From the NCBI RefSeq assembly GCF_014698235.1, contig NZ_JACJSP010000015.1, positions 42,084-106,083 of the forward strand: DNA of 64,000 nucleotides, written 5' to 3'. Positions 53,698 to 61,825 of this stretch are shown here, piece by piece. The first letter of the stretch is position 1; every line of letters begins with the position of its first letter. The translations under genes were made by a program, and so were the position numbers. The DNA comes from Limnothrix sp. FACHB-406 (GTDB taxonomy: Bacteria > Cyanobacteriota > Cyanobacteriia > CACIAM-69d). The notes beneath the pieces were generated by a model. The model saw only the letters and a list, made by a program, of their open reading frames with translations. It was not told where the DNA came from and ran no database searches.

Positions 53698-55398
53698 ATG
53701 GCTGATCCAAACGCACGAGCACCACGTTGGCTAGTTTGGGGGTCGATCGGACTAATCACCATTGGTTGCTTGCTGCGATTTTCTCATCTAGGACAGTTCC
53801 TCCCTTGGTACGACGAATTTTCGACCCTGCGGCATATTGCGAACCAGACGGATCCTGAACTCCTTCAACAATGGGGAGGTCGCGAGCAGGTCATGGCCGA
53901 TCTCTGGCGCAGTCTTGCTGCAAAACCAGGCAAAACGGCTTGGGATACGGTTCAGTCTTTGGCTGCTGCCAATGCCCATCACCCACCCCTCTATTACCTG
54001 CTAGCCCGAGGTTGGGCCCACTGGTTTGGGAACAACATTGTCAGCCTCCGCACGGTGACGGCTCTGATGGGAGTTGCGTTGTTGCCCAGTGTGTTTTGGT
54101 TCTTACGCCAATTGAGCGATCGCCCCAGTTTGCCTTGGATTGGTACGGTGTTGGTGGCCCTGTCACCGCTACAAATTCTCTATGCCCAAGAGGCGCGAGA
54201 ATATGCCATTTGGCTGGTTTTTGTGGTGCTTTCCAGTGGGTTTTTAGCCCGATCGCTGCGAAATTCTGCGCAAAAGTCTGCACAAAAGTCCACTGGAGTT
54301 CACTGGTTGCTGTATGGCATCACCCTCACCCTCAATTGGTACAGCCACTTGCTTGGGGGGTTGGTGTTGCTGGGCCATGGCCTTTGGGTTGGGGTTTGGT
54401 GGTGGCGATCGGGCGATCGGCATTGGCGACGGGTTATCCCTTGGGCGATCGCGGCGGGTGGAACCCTTTTGGTCATGTCCCCTTGGCTATGGACACTGTT
54501 TCAAGTGCGAGAAGGGGCTGTGATATCTCTGGACTGGTTGAATCAGACCTACCAACCCGGGATGCAGCGTTGGTCTGCCATGCGTGTGTTTGCGGCCACC
54601 CTGTGGGATAACCAGCCGAATATTTGGATCCCAGTTTCCAGGGTTGTGGATTCAATTCGACTAGGGGTCTTGGTGTTGTCTGTGGGGGCGCTGGTGCATT
54701 GTGGGCGATCGAGCGAACCAATGGTGAAGCGATTTGTCTTTAGCACCATTGCCCCGTTTTTCCTGTTGCTTTGGTTGCCAGCCATCGTGATGGATCGCGC
54801 CATGGCCACCATCATTCGCTATCAATTGCCGCTGATCATTGGTGTGCAAGTGGCCTTAGCCGATTGGATTACCACGCTTTGCGATCGGATTCCCCCCAAG
54901 CCTGATCAGGCATTGCCCCAACCTCTGTGGTTCTATCTCCGCCGTTGGCGTTGGATGCCTCAACTTGTTGCGAGTAGCTTGGCGATTTTGTTGGTCGTGG
55001 CTAACTTGAACGCGGCAAAAGCCCGCTCCTGGCAATTATCCTGGTGGAACAAGGGTGGGCCGGGTTGGGTGGAAGTTGCCAAGGCCTTGAAAGAGGTCGA
55101 TCGCCCGTTAATCGTGATGACAGCGGTTCCTGGCTATTCTTCCTCGGCCCTGTCTTTGAGTTATGCCAGCGATCGCCTGAAGGCTCGTAACATCACCTTT
55201 TGGTTAGCTCCCAGCATTCAAAACTTGAACTGGCCCGATCGCCCCAATACCTTTGTGCTCGTTCCCGGCAAGAAACTGCCCAAAGCGATCGAGCAGCGGG
55301 GTCAGCGGTTGGTTCCCTTTGGGGCCAGTTGGTGGAATCTGTGGCGTTTGGAATCCTCCACCCCCGATCGCCCCGCGCCCGATCGTCCCTCAACTTAG
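53698..55398 (+). CDS. GT39-like membrane glycosyltransferase (second copy)
   Basis: The 566-residue paralogue of the preceding gene has the same helices, the PWYDEFSTLRHIANQ acidic loop and HHPPLYYLLARGW, and an identical tail PDRPAPDRPST. It carries an extra QKSAQKSTGV insertion (~residue 190) caused by a short in-frame repeat. The duplication extends into the flanks: both genes are preceded by a related (A/G)GCTATAACCAG stretch and followed by CTTAGCCACTAGCCAC. Substrate specificity may have diverged; unknown. Confidence 0.82.
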   Translation: MADPNARAPRWLVWGSIGLITIGCLLRFSHLGQFLPWYDEFSTLRHIANQTDPELLQQWGGREQVMADLWRSLAAKPGKTAWDTVQSLAAANAHHPPLYYLLARGWAHWFGNNIVSLRTVTALMGVALLPSVFWFLRQLSDRPSLPWIGTVLVALSPLQILYAQEAREYAIWLVFVVLSSGFLARSLRNSAQKSAQKSTGVHWLLYGITLTLNWYSHLLGGLVLLGHGLWVGVWWWRSGDRHWRRVIPWAIAAGGTLLVMSPWLWTLFQVREGAVISLDWLNQTYQPGMQRWSAMRVFAATLWDNQPNIWIPVSRVVDSIRLGVLVLSVGALVHCGRSSEPMVKRFVFSTIAPFFLLLWLPAIVMDRAMATIIRYQLPLIIGVQVALADWITTLCDRIPPKPDQALPQPLWFYLRRWRWMPQLVASSLAILLVVANLNAAKARSWQLSWWNKGGPGWVEVAKALKEVDRPLIVMTAVPGYSSSALSLSYASDRLKARNITFWLAPSIQNLNWPDRPNTFVLVPGKKLPKAIEQRGQRLVPFGASWWNLWRLESSTPDRPAPDRPST

Positions 55399-55451
55399 CC
55401 ACTAGCCACTGTCGATCGCGCTGAATTTTCTGGACTGGTCTCGCTCAATCT

Positions 55452-55505
55452 GTTCAAATTCAACCCGTTCAAATTCAACCCGCTCAAACTCAACCCGTTC
55501 AAACC
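55452..55505. repeat. 15-bp tandem repeat, 3.6 units
   Basis: GTTCAAATTCAACCC at 55452-55466 and 55467-55481, GCTCAAACTCAACCC at 55482-55496, then a partial unit. It ends 21 bp before the cupin gene ATG. Confidence 0.9.
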
Positions 55506-55526
55506 GGCCGAGCCGGCTTCGGAACC

Positions 55527-56048
55527 ATGGATCAATCAGGGATGCCCGTTACTGCCTCGATCGAGTCGTCACCATCGGCCCCTATGCCCGATCAACGCGA
55601 TTCGGTGGCTCAGCCCACTCAACCGAAACCGGTCGATCAAGCCATTGACGGTGAAATTGTGACCGTTCGCCCCGACGCGGAAACCCTCACGCGCCAGCGA
55701 TTGCCCTACTTTGTGGGCATTTCAGAAGCCACCGCAGGATCCCGAGGCATTTCCCTGAACCTGGTGATTATTCCGCCCGGGGGGGCAGCCGAACCCCACT
55801 TCCATCGGGACTATGAAACAGCGATTTATCTGCTCCAAGGACGGGTTGAAACGCGCTATGGCAAAGGGCTGAAACAATCGATCATCCACGAGGCGGGCGA
55901 CTTTATTTTCATTCCCGCTGGCGTTCCCCACCAGCCCCACAACCTCAGCACCAGCGAACCGGCCCAGGCGTTGGTGGCCCGCAATGACCCCAACGAACAG
56001 GAAAACGTGGTGCTCTATGACCCGGCGGCGGATCAGGATACGGATTAA
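55527..56048 (+). CDS. Cupin-domain protein
   Basis: The 173-residue protein has a ~55-residue hydrophilic N-terminus and a single cupin barrel with the metal ligands in AEPHFHRDYETAIYLLQGRVETRYG (HxH...E) and AGDFIFIPAGVPHQPHN (H). The C-terminus (ALVARNDPNEQENVVLYDP) is a known end of a cyanobacterial/proteobacterial cupin group. It may be an enzyme or a ligand sensor; undetermined. Start ATG 55527. Confidence 0.85.
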   Translation: MDQSGMPVTASIESSPSAPMPDQRDSVAQPTQPKPVDQAIDGEIVTVRPDAETLTRQRLPYFVGISEATAGSRGISLNLVIIPPGGAAEPHFHRDYETAIYLLQGRVETRYGKGLKQSIIHEAGDFIFIPAGVPHQPHNLSTSEPAQALVARNDPNEQENVVLYDPAADQDTD

Positions 56049-56191
56049 TGGGCGTTAGTTGGCGCGTTAATTGGCGTTAATGGGAGCCGCCGCCTGTGGA
56101 ATTCGGAAACCGTTGTTTAACCCAAACAGGTACAGTAGAAGCCAGTGTTACAAAGCTGTTACAGGCTGGGCAATTCACAGGCAAGAAAACA

Positions 56192-57043
56192 ATGGGCGCG
56201 GCGGTTTCCCTGCAAAACGTACAAAAAATCTATGGCGATCGCCCCGTGGTGAACGATCTCAGCTTTGAGATTCAAGCGGGAGAAATGTTTGGGCTGCTGG
56301 GCCCCAACGGCGCGGGCAAGTCCACCACCATTCGGATGATCACCACCCTCACTCGCCCCACCGCTGGACAAATTCAGGTGGCTGGGTTTGATGTGGCTCG
56401 CCAAATGCAGCAGGTGCGGCAACAAATTGGCGTGGTGTTGCAACAAACCAGCGTGGATGGCGATTTAACCGTTTGGGAAAATTTGGAATTCCACGGCCGG
56501 CTGCACCACATTCCCACCAAAGAGCGCCAAGGGCGGATCGATCGCTGGTTGGACTATGTGGAACTGGGCGATCGCCGCGATAGTCTCGTGAAAACCCTGT
56601 CGGGCGGGATGAAGCGTCGGTTGCAAATTGCCCGCGCCCTGTTGCATGAGCCGGAAATTTTATTTTTGGATGAGCCAACGGTGGGGTTGGATCCGCAAAC
56701 GCGCCGCCGCCTGTGGGAAATTATTCGCGACCTCAATCGCGGTGGCATGACGATGCTGCTGACGACGCACTACATGGACGAAGTGGAGTATCTGTGCGAT
56801 CGCATCGGCATCATGGACGCGGGCCAACTGATTGAGCTGGGAACGCTGCAAGATTTGCGCACCAAACATGGGGAAGGATTGGTCATGAAACAAACGGCCG
56901 ATCGCTGGGATTACAAATTCTTCCCCACCCTTTTGGAAGCGAATCAATATCTAGATTCCCAGGCAGTGAAAACCGGGTTGATGGTGCGTCCATCGAACCT
57001 AGAGGATATCTTTGTGGAGCTGACAGGCCGCCAACTGGATTAA
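56192..57043 (+). CDS. ABC transporter ATP-binding protein, DrrA-like
   Basis: The ~283-residue ATPase has Walker A GLLGPNGAGKSTT, Q-loop GVVLQQTSVDGDLTV, signature LSGGMKRRLQIARALL, Walker B ILFLDEPTVGLDP and switch His LLTTHYMDE, followed by a C-terminal RQLD end with the NLEDIFVELTGR motif usual for ABC-2 exporters (daunorubicin-resistance type). No ABC-2 permease gene is next to it. The ATG at 56192 fits the family start; an upstream GTG (56096) is in frame. Confidence 0.87.
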   Translation: MGAAVSLQNVQKIYGDRPVVNDLSFEIQAGEMFGLLGPNGAGKSTTIRMITTLTRPTAGQIQVAGFDVARQMQQVRQQIGVVLQQTSVDGDLTVWENLEFHGRLHHIPTKERQGRIDRWLDYVELGDRRDSLVKTLSGGMKRRLQIARALLHEPEILFLDEPTVGLDPQTRRRLWEIIRDLNRGGMTMLLTTHYMDEVEYLCDRIGIMDAGQLIELGTLQDLRTKHGEGLVMKQTADRWDYKFFPTLLEANQYLDSQAVKTGLMVRPSNLEDIFVELTGRQLD

Positions 57044-57059
57044 CTGGGGGCAACCGCGC

Positions 57060-57923
57060 ATGGACATTGATCAAACCACTCACCAGACTTTCGGTTCCCA
57101 AGCATCGCTCTGGAAAACCCTGGCTCAATATGTGCTTTTGGGGGCGATCGCCCTGGTGATGTTGTTGCCCTTGCTCTGGCTGATGGGCACATCTTTGAAG
57201 TCGCCCACGGAAGATATTTTTTCCTTTCCGCCTCGGCTGATTCCCGCCGCGCCGACCTTGGAAAATTTTGTCAAAGCCTGGACGAGCGCCCCCTTTGCGC
57301 AATATTTGCTCAACAGCACCCTGGTGGCGGGGTTAACCGTGGCGTTGAATTTATTGATCTGTTCCTTGGCGGCCTATCCTTTGGCGCGGTTGTCGTTTAA
57401 GGGACGGGAATGGATTTTTAGCGCGATCGTGGCCACCATTGCCATTCCCTTCCAAATTGTGATGATTCCGCTCTATATTTTGGCGGTGAATTTAGGGCTA
57501 CGAAATAGTTTTATTGGCTTAATTTTCCCGGCGATCGCCTCGGCCTTTGGCATTTTTTTGATGCGCCAGGCCTTCAGGGGCGTGCCGAAGGACTTGGAAG
57601 AAGCGGCCCGAATTGATGGCTGTTCTGAGTTGGGAATTTGGTGGCATGTGATGTTGCCATCGGTGCGGCCGGCGCTGATTACCCTGGCAATTTTTGTGTT
57701 TATTGGGGCTTGGAGCGATTTTCTCTGGCCGCTGCTGATTTTGGATGACCCGAATTACTACACATTGCCGCTGGGGGTGGCGCGGTTGTCGGGTACGTTT
57801 TCCCTAGATTGGCGCTTGATTGCGGCGGGTTCGGTCATTTCGATCGCCCCAATTTTGGCTTTCTTTTTGGTGATGCAAAACTACATTGTGCCCAGCGAAA
57901 CGGGCAGTGGCGTGAAGGGTTAG
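57060..57923 (+). CDS. Carbohydrate ABC transporter permease, MalG/UgpE-like
   Basis: The 287-residue permease has six predicted helices and the EAA loop DLEEAARIDGCSELGIWWHVMLPSVRPAL (~185-215), typical of the second permease of sugar ABC importers. It starts 16 bp after the DrrA-like gene, which suggests an operon. A MalF-type partner, binding protein and MalK ATPase are absent nearby, so either it teams with genes elsewhere or the pair reflects a broken locus. Confidence 0.88.
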   Translation: MDIDQTTHQTFGSQASLWKTLAQYVLLGAIALVMLLPLLWLMGTSLKSPTEDIFSFPPRLIPAAPTLENFVKAWTSAPFAQYLLNSTLVAGLTVALNLLICSLAAYPLARLSFKGREWIFSAIVATIAIPFQIVMIPLYILAVNLGLRNSFIGLIFPAIASAFGIFLMRQAFRGVPKDLEEAARIDGCSELGIWWHVMLPSVRPALITLAIFVFIGAWSDFLWPLLILDDPNYYTLPLGVARLSGTFSLDWRLIAAGSVISIAPILAFFLVMQNYIVPSETGSGVKG

Positions 57924-58146
57924 TCAACGGTGAGGGCTGTTGTCTTGGGTTCAGCCCATGCCGCAAGGGATGATTTCACCGGTTTTTGAGCGATCGCCCG
58001 TTTCAACGGAACGGTACAGTTGAGACGGTTTGGAATTTTAGTGTCCTGGGGTTTGGCATGGGGCCGATCGCTCGATCGCCCAGCTTCTGCCCGGGTCGCT
58101 GCCCAACCGCAAGCCTCAACTTAGCCGTCCGGCAAATTTTTTAGCA
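57924..58146. other. Intergenic region before the Tab2 gene
   Basis: A 223-bp spacer with ordinary base composition. I see no ORF, repeat or hairpin that deserves a separate entry. Confidence 0.4.
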
Positions 58147-59049
58147 ATGGCCGTTATCTGGGAACTGGATTTTTACTCGCGTCCGATTTTAGATGCAGAC
58201 CAAAAAAAGGTTTGGGAAATCTTGATTTGTGAGAGTCCCACTGACTCGCGGGCCGATTGGCAATCCCTGTTTCGCTACAGCAAATATTGCTCCAACAGCG
58301 AGGTCAATTCCGTGACCCTGATGCAGGCGATCGAAGAGGCGATCGTCAAGGCAGGCCAGGCCCCCAGCCGGATTCGTTTTTTCCGGCAGGCCATGAAGAA
58401 CATGATCGTCAAAGCCTGCCAGGATGCGGAGTTGCCCTGCGCCCTCAGCCACCGCACCCACGCCATCAAGGATTGGATTGCCGATCGGCTCGAAACGGTC
58501 TATCCCCAAGAACCGGGCTACCAAGCCACTGCCCAAACGGCAGGCGTGTTCATGCCGCCACCGGCCGCCCAGCCCTTGCCCGATGCGCTGTTGGGGCAAA
58601 AGTGGGCCTTTGTTTCCCTGGAAGCGTCGGCCTTTGGCGAGCTGCATGAATGGGCGATCGACTTTGGCGAGGCGTTTCCCTTGTCCATGGTCAACCTAGC
58701 GCCCGATACGCCAATTCCCGGGTTGCTGATTTTTTCGCCTCGGGCCATGGCCATCTCCGCTTGGATGTCGGGTTTGGAAATGGGTTTTGTGCGGATTGAA
58801 CAACAGGTGAAGCCTTCCAGCCTGTCGAGCGATCGGGAGGAATTTCCCGATCGGGTGATTTTGGAAACCGGCATTGGTGATGCTTGGGTGCTCTCGACCT
58901 TGCCCAATGCGGCCCAAAAAGCCGAGGGACAAACCTTTGAAGCCCAAAAGCAAGGGGCCCAAGGAGTGCATTTTCTGGCGGTGCAAACGAATCCCGATGA
59001 GGAGCGCTTTGCGGGCTTTTGGCTCATGCGCGATCGCCGCGACAGCTAA
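58147..59049 (+). CDS. Tab2/Atab2-family RNA-binding protein
   Basis: The 300-residue protein matches the Tab2 family: MAVIWELDFYSRPILDADQKKVWEILICE at the start, IRFFRQAMKNMIVKAC and LETVYPQEPGYQ in the middle, and the C-terminal WVLSTLPNAAQKAEGQTFEAQKQ, VHFLAVQTNPDEERFAGFWLM. In Chlamydomonas Tab2 is needed for translation of the psaB mRNA of photosystem I; in cyanobacteria a related role in photosystem biogenesis is likely but not shown by sequence. Start ATG 58147. The stop codon is inside the first unit of a tandem repeat. Confidence 0.9.
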   Translation: MAVIWELDFYSRPILDADQKKVWEILICESPTDSRADWQSLFRYSKYCSNSEVNSVTLMQAIEEAIVKAGQAPSRIRFFRQAMKNMIVKACQDAELPCALSHRTHAIKDWIADRLETVYPQEPGYQATAQTAGVFMPPPAAQPLPDALLGQKWAFVSLEASAFGELHEWAIDFGEAFPLSMVNLAPDTPIPGLLIFSPRAMAISAWMSGLEMGFVRIEQQVKPSSLSSDREEFPDRVILETGIGDAWVLSTLPNAAQKAEGQTFEAQKQGAQGVHFLAVQTNPDEERFAGFWLMRDRRDS

Positions 59050-59114
59050 ACCCCAAACGCTAAACCTCAAACGCTAAACCCCAAGCGCTAAACCCCAAGC
59101 GCTCAACTTCAAAC
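59045..59114. repeat. 14-bp tandem repeat, five units, beginning at the Tab2 stop codon
   Basis: Units start at 59045, 59059, 59073, 59087 and 59101; typical unit GCTAAACCCCAAAC. The TAA stop (59047-59049) lies within the first unit. A degenerate continuation of CTCAA-rich sequence follows to about 59140. Confidence 0.92.
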
Positions 59115-59231
59115 TAAATCTCAAGCTCAACCTCAACAGCGCAAGAATCCAAGGCAACTGGGAATCCGCCCAGCGCGATCGCCCTGCAGCCCTCCATCAA
59201 AACACGCTCAAAAAAACACGCTCAAACCCCC

Positions 59232-59273
59232 CAAAAACTATCCGCTCCTACCCGAAACAACGGATAGGAGCGG
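59232..59273 (-). terminator. Strong intrinsic terminator, minus strand
   Basis: Read on the minus strand, CCGCTCCTATCC, an 8-base loop and GGGTAGGAGCGG form a 12-bp stem with one G.U pair, followed by ATAGTTTTTGG. It lies about 100 bp beyond the stop of the 24-codon ORF and would end its transcript. Confidence 0.85.
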
Positions 59274-59372
59274 TCTAGCGGGTTATCAACTTGAAACTCA
59301 ACTGCCGGGTATTGCGAAAGCTTTAACCGCCCCGTCGAGTGACGTGACCCTTTTTGAAGAGGGAGGGCTTAC

Positions 59373-59447
59373 CTAGGCAACCAGCCCGGTACACAGCCAG
59401 TATCCTCCAACTTGAAAACCCTGAGACATACTACTGCTACTACCCAT
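59373..59447 (-). CDS. Candidate 24-residue peptide with ideal ribosome-binding site
   Basis: The minus-strand ATG at 59447 is preceded by AGGAGGTGAT (59461-59452), a ten-base match to the anti-Shine-Dalgarno, four bases upstream. The peptide begins MGSSSSMSQGF and ends GYWLCTGLVA, then TAG. Beyond the TAG the frame stays open for 20 codons (...SKRVTSLDGAVKAFA...). A structured stretch and a strong terminator follow. The 280-bp leader upstream is shared with the divergent response-regulator gene. Coding status is inferred only from the site and layout; it could instead be a small RNA with a decoy ORF. Confidence 0.45.
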   Translation of the reverse strand: MGSSSSMSQGFQVGGYWLCTGLVA

Positions 59448-59735
59448 GGGCATCACCTCCTGCTTTATTCAAAGGGCCTCAATCACCTTGAGCCAACTGC
59501 TAAAACTTGGACATTGCCCGAAGGCTGAATGCCCGCTGTTTCGCGTTAAATGGCGGACTAGGCCTGATTGCCATTCAAGCTAGCACGTTTTTCAGGAAGG
59601 CAGCAACCTGGCAGAGCCGATTAACCTAGCAAGCGTTGGCCACTGGCCTTCTTCAGGCAGTGATTTTCAACTGGCAAGTATTAATCGAGCATTAACTGGC
59701 AAGTATCAACTGGCAAGCATTAACTGGCAACAACC
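59448..59735. other. Divergent promoter region between the small ORF and the response-regulator gene
   Basis: It holds several potential hairpins, including CACTGGCCT paired with AGGCAGTG at 59641-59662 and CAGG/CCTG at 59593-59610, and the 14-bp repeats before the regulator ATG. It probably contains the start of both divergent transcripts. I do not recognise a known riboswitch. Confidence 0.45.
59665..59731. repeat. 14-bp repeats (AACTGGCAAG) before the response-regulator ATG
   Basis: CATTAACTGGCAAG (59690-59703), TATCAACTGGCAAG (59704-59717) and CATTAACTGGCAAC (59718-59731) are contiguous; a fourth copy lies at 59665-59678. The ATG is at 59736, so the ribosome-binding region is built from the repeat and lacks a visible Shine-Dalgarno. 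Confidence 0.9.
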
Positions 59736-60506
59736 ATGGAACGCATCACCCCCATGCCCCCAACCAGCGATCCGAAGGCGGAAATTGCCACAATTTTGCT
59801 GGTGGACGATGAGCAAGCGTTGGCCGATCCGCTCAGTCGGCTTTTGACCCGCGAGGGCTACAGCGTTGATGTGGCCAGTGATGGGCAAGCGGGCTATCAA
59901 CTGGCCAGCCAAAACACCTACGATTTGCTGATTTTGGATTGGATGTTGCCAGAAATCAGCGGGGTGGAAATTTGCCAACGCCTGCGCCAAATGGGTCAGG
60001 GTGTGCCGGTGTTGTTTTTGACGGCGAAGGACACGATCGACGATCGGGTGGCGGGGTTGGATGCCGGAGCCGATGACTACCTGGTGAAACCCTTTGAGTT
60101 GCGGGAGTTGCTGGCGCGGGTGCGGGCCCTGTTGCGACGGCCCCGCAGCACCCCGGACGAGGCCCCAGAAACCCCACCGGGAACCGATCGCCCCGGCCGA
60201 TTGCAGTGGCAGGATCTCGGCCTCGATTGCGATAACCAGTTGGCCTATCGGGGCGATCGGCTCATTGAACTCTCTGACAAGGAAACCTGTCTATTGGAAT
60301 ACCTGATGCGCCATCCGGGGCAAGTGCTGACCCATGACCAGATCTATGGCCATTTGTGGCCCACGGGCGATCGCCCCAGCAGCAATGCCCTGGCGGCCCA
60401 AATTCGCCTGCTGCGACGCAAGATCGAAGCCGTGGGCGAACCCCCAGTGATTCACAGTGTCTATGGCAAGGGCTATCGATTCGGCCTCACGACCGGCGAC
60501 CCCTAA
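59736..60506 (+). CDS. OmpR/PhoB-family response regulator
   Basis: The 256-residue protein has a receiver with DD at 24-25 (LLVDDEQ), phospho-acceptor D68 (DLLILDWMLPEIS) and Lys in DDYLVKPFELREL. A short Pro-rich linker is followed by a winged-helix DNA-binding domain (LIELSDKETCLLEYLMRHPGQVLTHDQIYGHLW, then RKIEAVGEPPVIHSVYGKGYRFG). No kinase gene is adjacent. The start is ATG 59736 or the internal Met at codon 7. Confidence 0.9.
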   Translation: MERITPMPPTSDPKAEIATILLVDDEQALADPLSRLLTREGYSVDVASDGQAGYQLASQNTYDLLILDWMLPEISGVEICQRLRQMGQGVPVLFLTAKDTIDDRVAGLDAGADDYLVKPFELRELLARVRALLRRPRSTPDEAPETPPGTDRPGRLQWQDLGLDCDNQLAYRGDRLIELSDKETCLLEYLMRHPGQVLTHDQIYGHLWPTGDRPSSNALAAQIRLLRRKIEAVGEPPVIHSVYGKGYRFGLTTGDP

Positions 60507-60814
60507 AACCCAACCAGCCCATTTTGCGGCCAGCTCGTTACCAGTCCATTTTGTGGGCAAGCTACCAAGCCCGGGACAAAAGCCCCCCTCGTCCCGGGGA
60601 TTGGTGCTCTGATTCAACAATTGAGCGGCTCAACTCGGAGACGTTGGTCGTGAAGCGATTGACGCTCCGAGGCCATGGCTCGCACACTAACTCAATCGGT
60701 CAGTGGGTTGGAGGCTCATCGATTATGAAGACATGATGAAGACGTAGTTCGAAAAAAATCGACAATCGGTGCAAAAGCGTTTACTGAAAGGCTGATCTTC
60801 TTGATGGATCAACC
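60507..60814. other. Convergent intergenic region with a hairpin
   Basis: This 308-bp gap separates the convergent response-regulator and hypothetical genes. An 8-bp perfect inverted repeat CCCGGGAC (60570-60577) and GTCCCGGG (60591-60598) with a 13-base loop is the main feature and may act as a bidirectional transcript end. No ORF is credible here. Confidence 0.55.
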
Positions 60815-61267
60815 TTACAGATAAAAACGCTCTTCATCGTCATCAACCGCTTCAAAGTTTCGCAGCAAGACTCGATCGAAGACAGCATCAAGGGCCGCAT
60901 CGTCAAAGTCCGTTGATCGCTGCTCTTGCAACGGATTCGATAGAGGATAGAGCTGTAGTTGTCTACGGTCTTGAACTAAATAGAAATAGGGTTCCAAATC
61001 CGTTGTTTGGCCAATTTCTAAATAGTCAAAGCTACAAACATTCAGGTAGAGCGTTCGGTTCGCAACCAACGTTGCCTGATGCTCATCGGCAAAGACATCA
61101 AGGACGAGACCTTCTCCGGTGCTCGTGGTTGTGCCGTCCTGGATATGCGTGTAGCGCACCCGATTCAGCCCAGCGAGCAGTTTTTGCATATCCTGCTTGT
61201 TGGCAATGATGCCACGATCGACAATGCAGGGAGCCGGTAATTGCGTTGTAGATGGACGTTTGTTCAT
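60815..61267 (-). CDS. Conserved hypothetical protein
   Basis: The 150-residue soluble, acidic protein begins MNKRPSTTQLPAPCIVDRG. Its central part looks like an antiparallel sheet (TGEGLVLDVFADEHQATLVANRTLYLNVCSFDYLEI) and its tail is rich in Asp/Glu (DDDEERFYL). I do not recognise the family. ATG 61267. It is convergent with the response regulator. Confidence 0.6.
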   Translation of the reverse strand: MNKRPSTTQLPAPCIVDRGIIANKQDMQKLLAGLNRVRYTHIQDGTTTSTGEGLVLDVFADEHQATLVANRTLYLNVCSFDYLEIGQTTDLEPYFYLVQDRRQLQLYPLSNPLQEQRSTDFDDAALDAVFDRVLLRNFEAVDDDEERFYL

Positions 61268-61825
61268 GACAACCCAAGCTGAGGCGCACGCCTAAAGATA
61301 TCTTGCTCGATCTTATCGGAAGGTCTTCACTTGTGCGCTGAGAAAATTACTGAAGTTGTTGGCTTGAGATTAACTCAGATCGAGAGCGATCGCCAACTGG
61401 CAAAAAATCAGGATGATTGAACCGATCGATGGGCCGATCTCAGCATTGCTCTCCCGCGAGAAGCAGCAGCAAAATTGATGCCCAAGAATGATGCCCCCCC
61501 AAAGAAATATGTGACCCGCACTGATCGAAAGCCCATCGAAAGCGATTGGAACCGATCGAACCCAATCTCAAACCAAATCGGAATGATGATTCATCCATTT
61601 CGATAGTTTCAATCAAAATGGAACCGTAGTTCTACGGAGAGAGAAAGGGGCAAAAACACTCAGTAATTTCCAGGGTAACAACTACCAACGGGCCCTTACC
61701 ACTTACCGAGCGCGTAACCTGATGGACGAACCGGGGAAATGGCCCACTCCCCAGCCTGACTGTCGATGGCTCAAAGCTGGCTCCCAGAGCCGCAGCGGAG
61801 TTGAAATGAATGGAGATTGCTCCCT
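61268..61825. other. Long leader region before cobS
   Basis: There is no credible ORF. The last ~100 bp contain potential GC-rich helices (GGGGAAATGGCCCACTCCCC at about 61733-61755, GGCTCCCAGAGCC near 61779-61791), so the cobS mRNA may have a structured 5' leader. I could not match it to the cobalamin riboswitch consensus. Confidence 0.45.

Noticed and set aside
59593..59610. Resemblance of CAGG-AAGGCAGCAA-CCTG to the conserved loop of SRP (4.5S) RNA
   Set aside because: The GGAA tetraloop and asymmetric-loop pairing of SRP RNA cannot be formed with the flanking sequence; only a short hairpin remains.
61640..61825. Possible cobalamin riboswitch before cobS
   Set aside because: No convincing B12-box or the conserved GCCACTG-type core; kept only as a structured leader.
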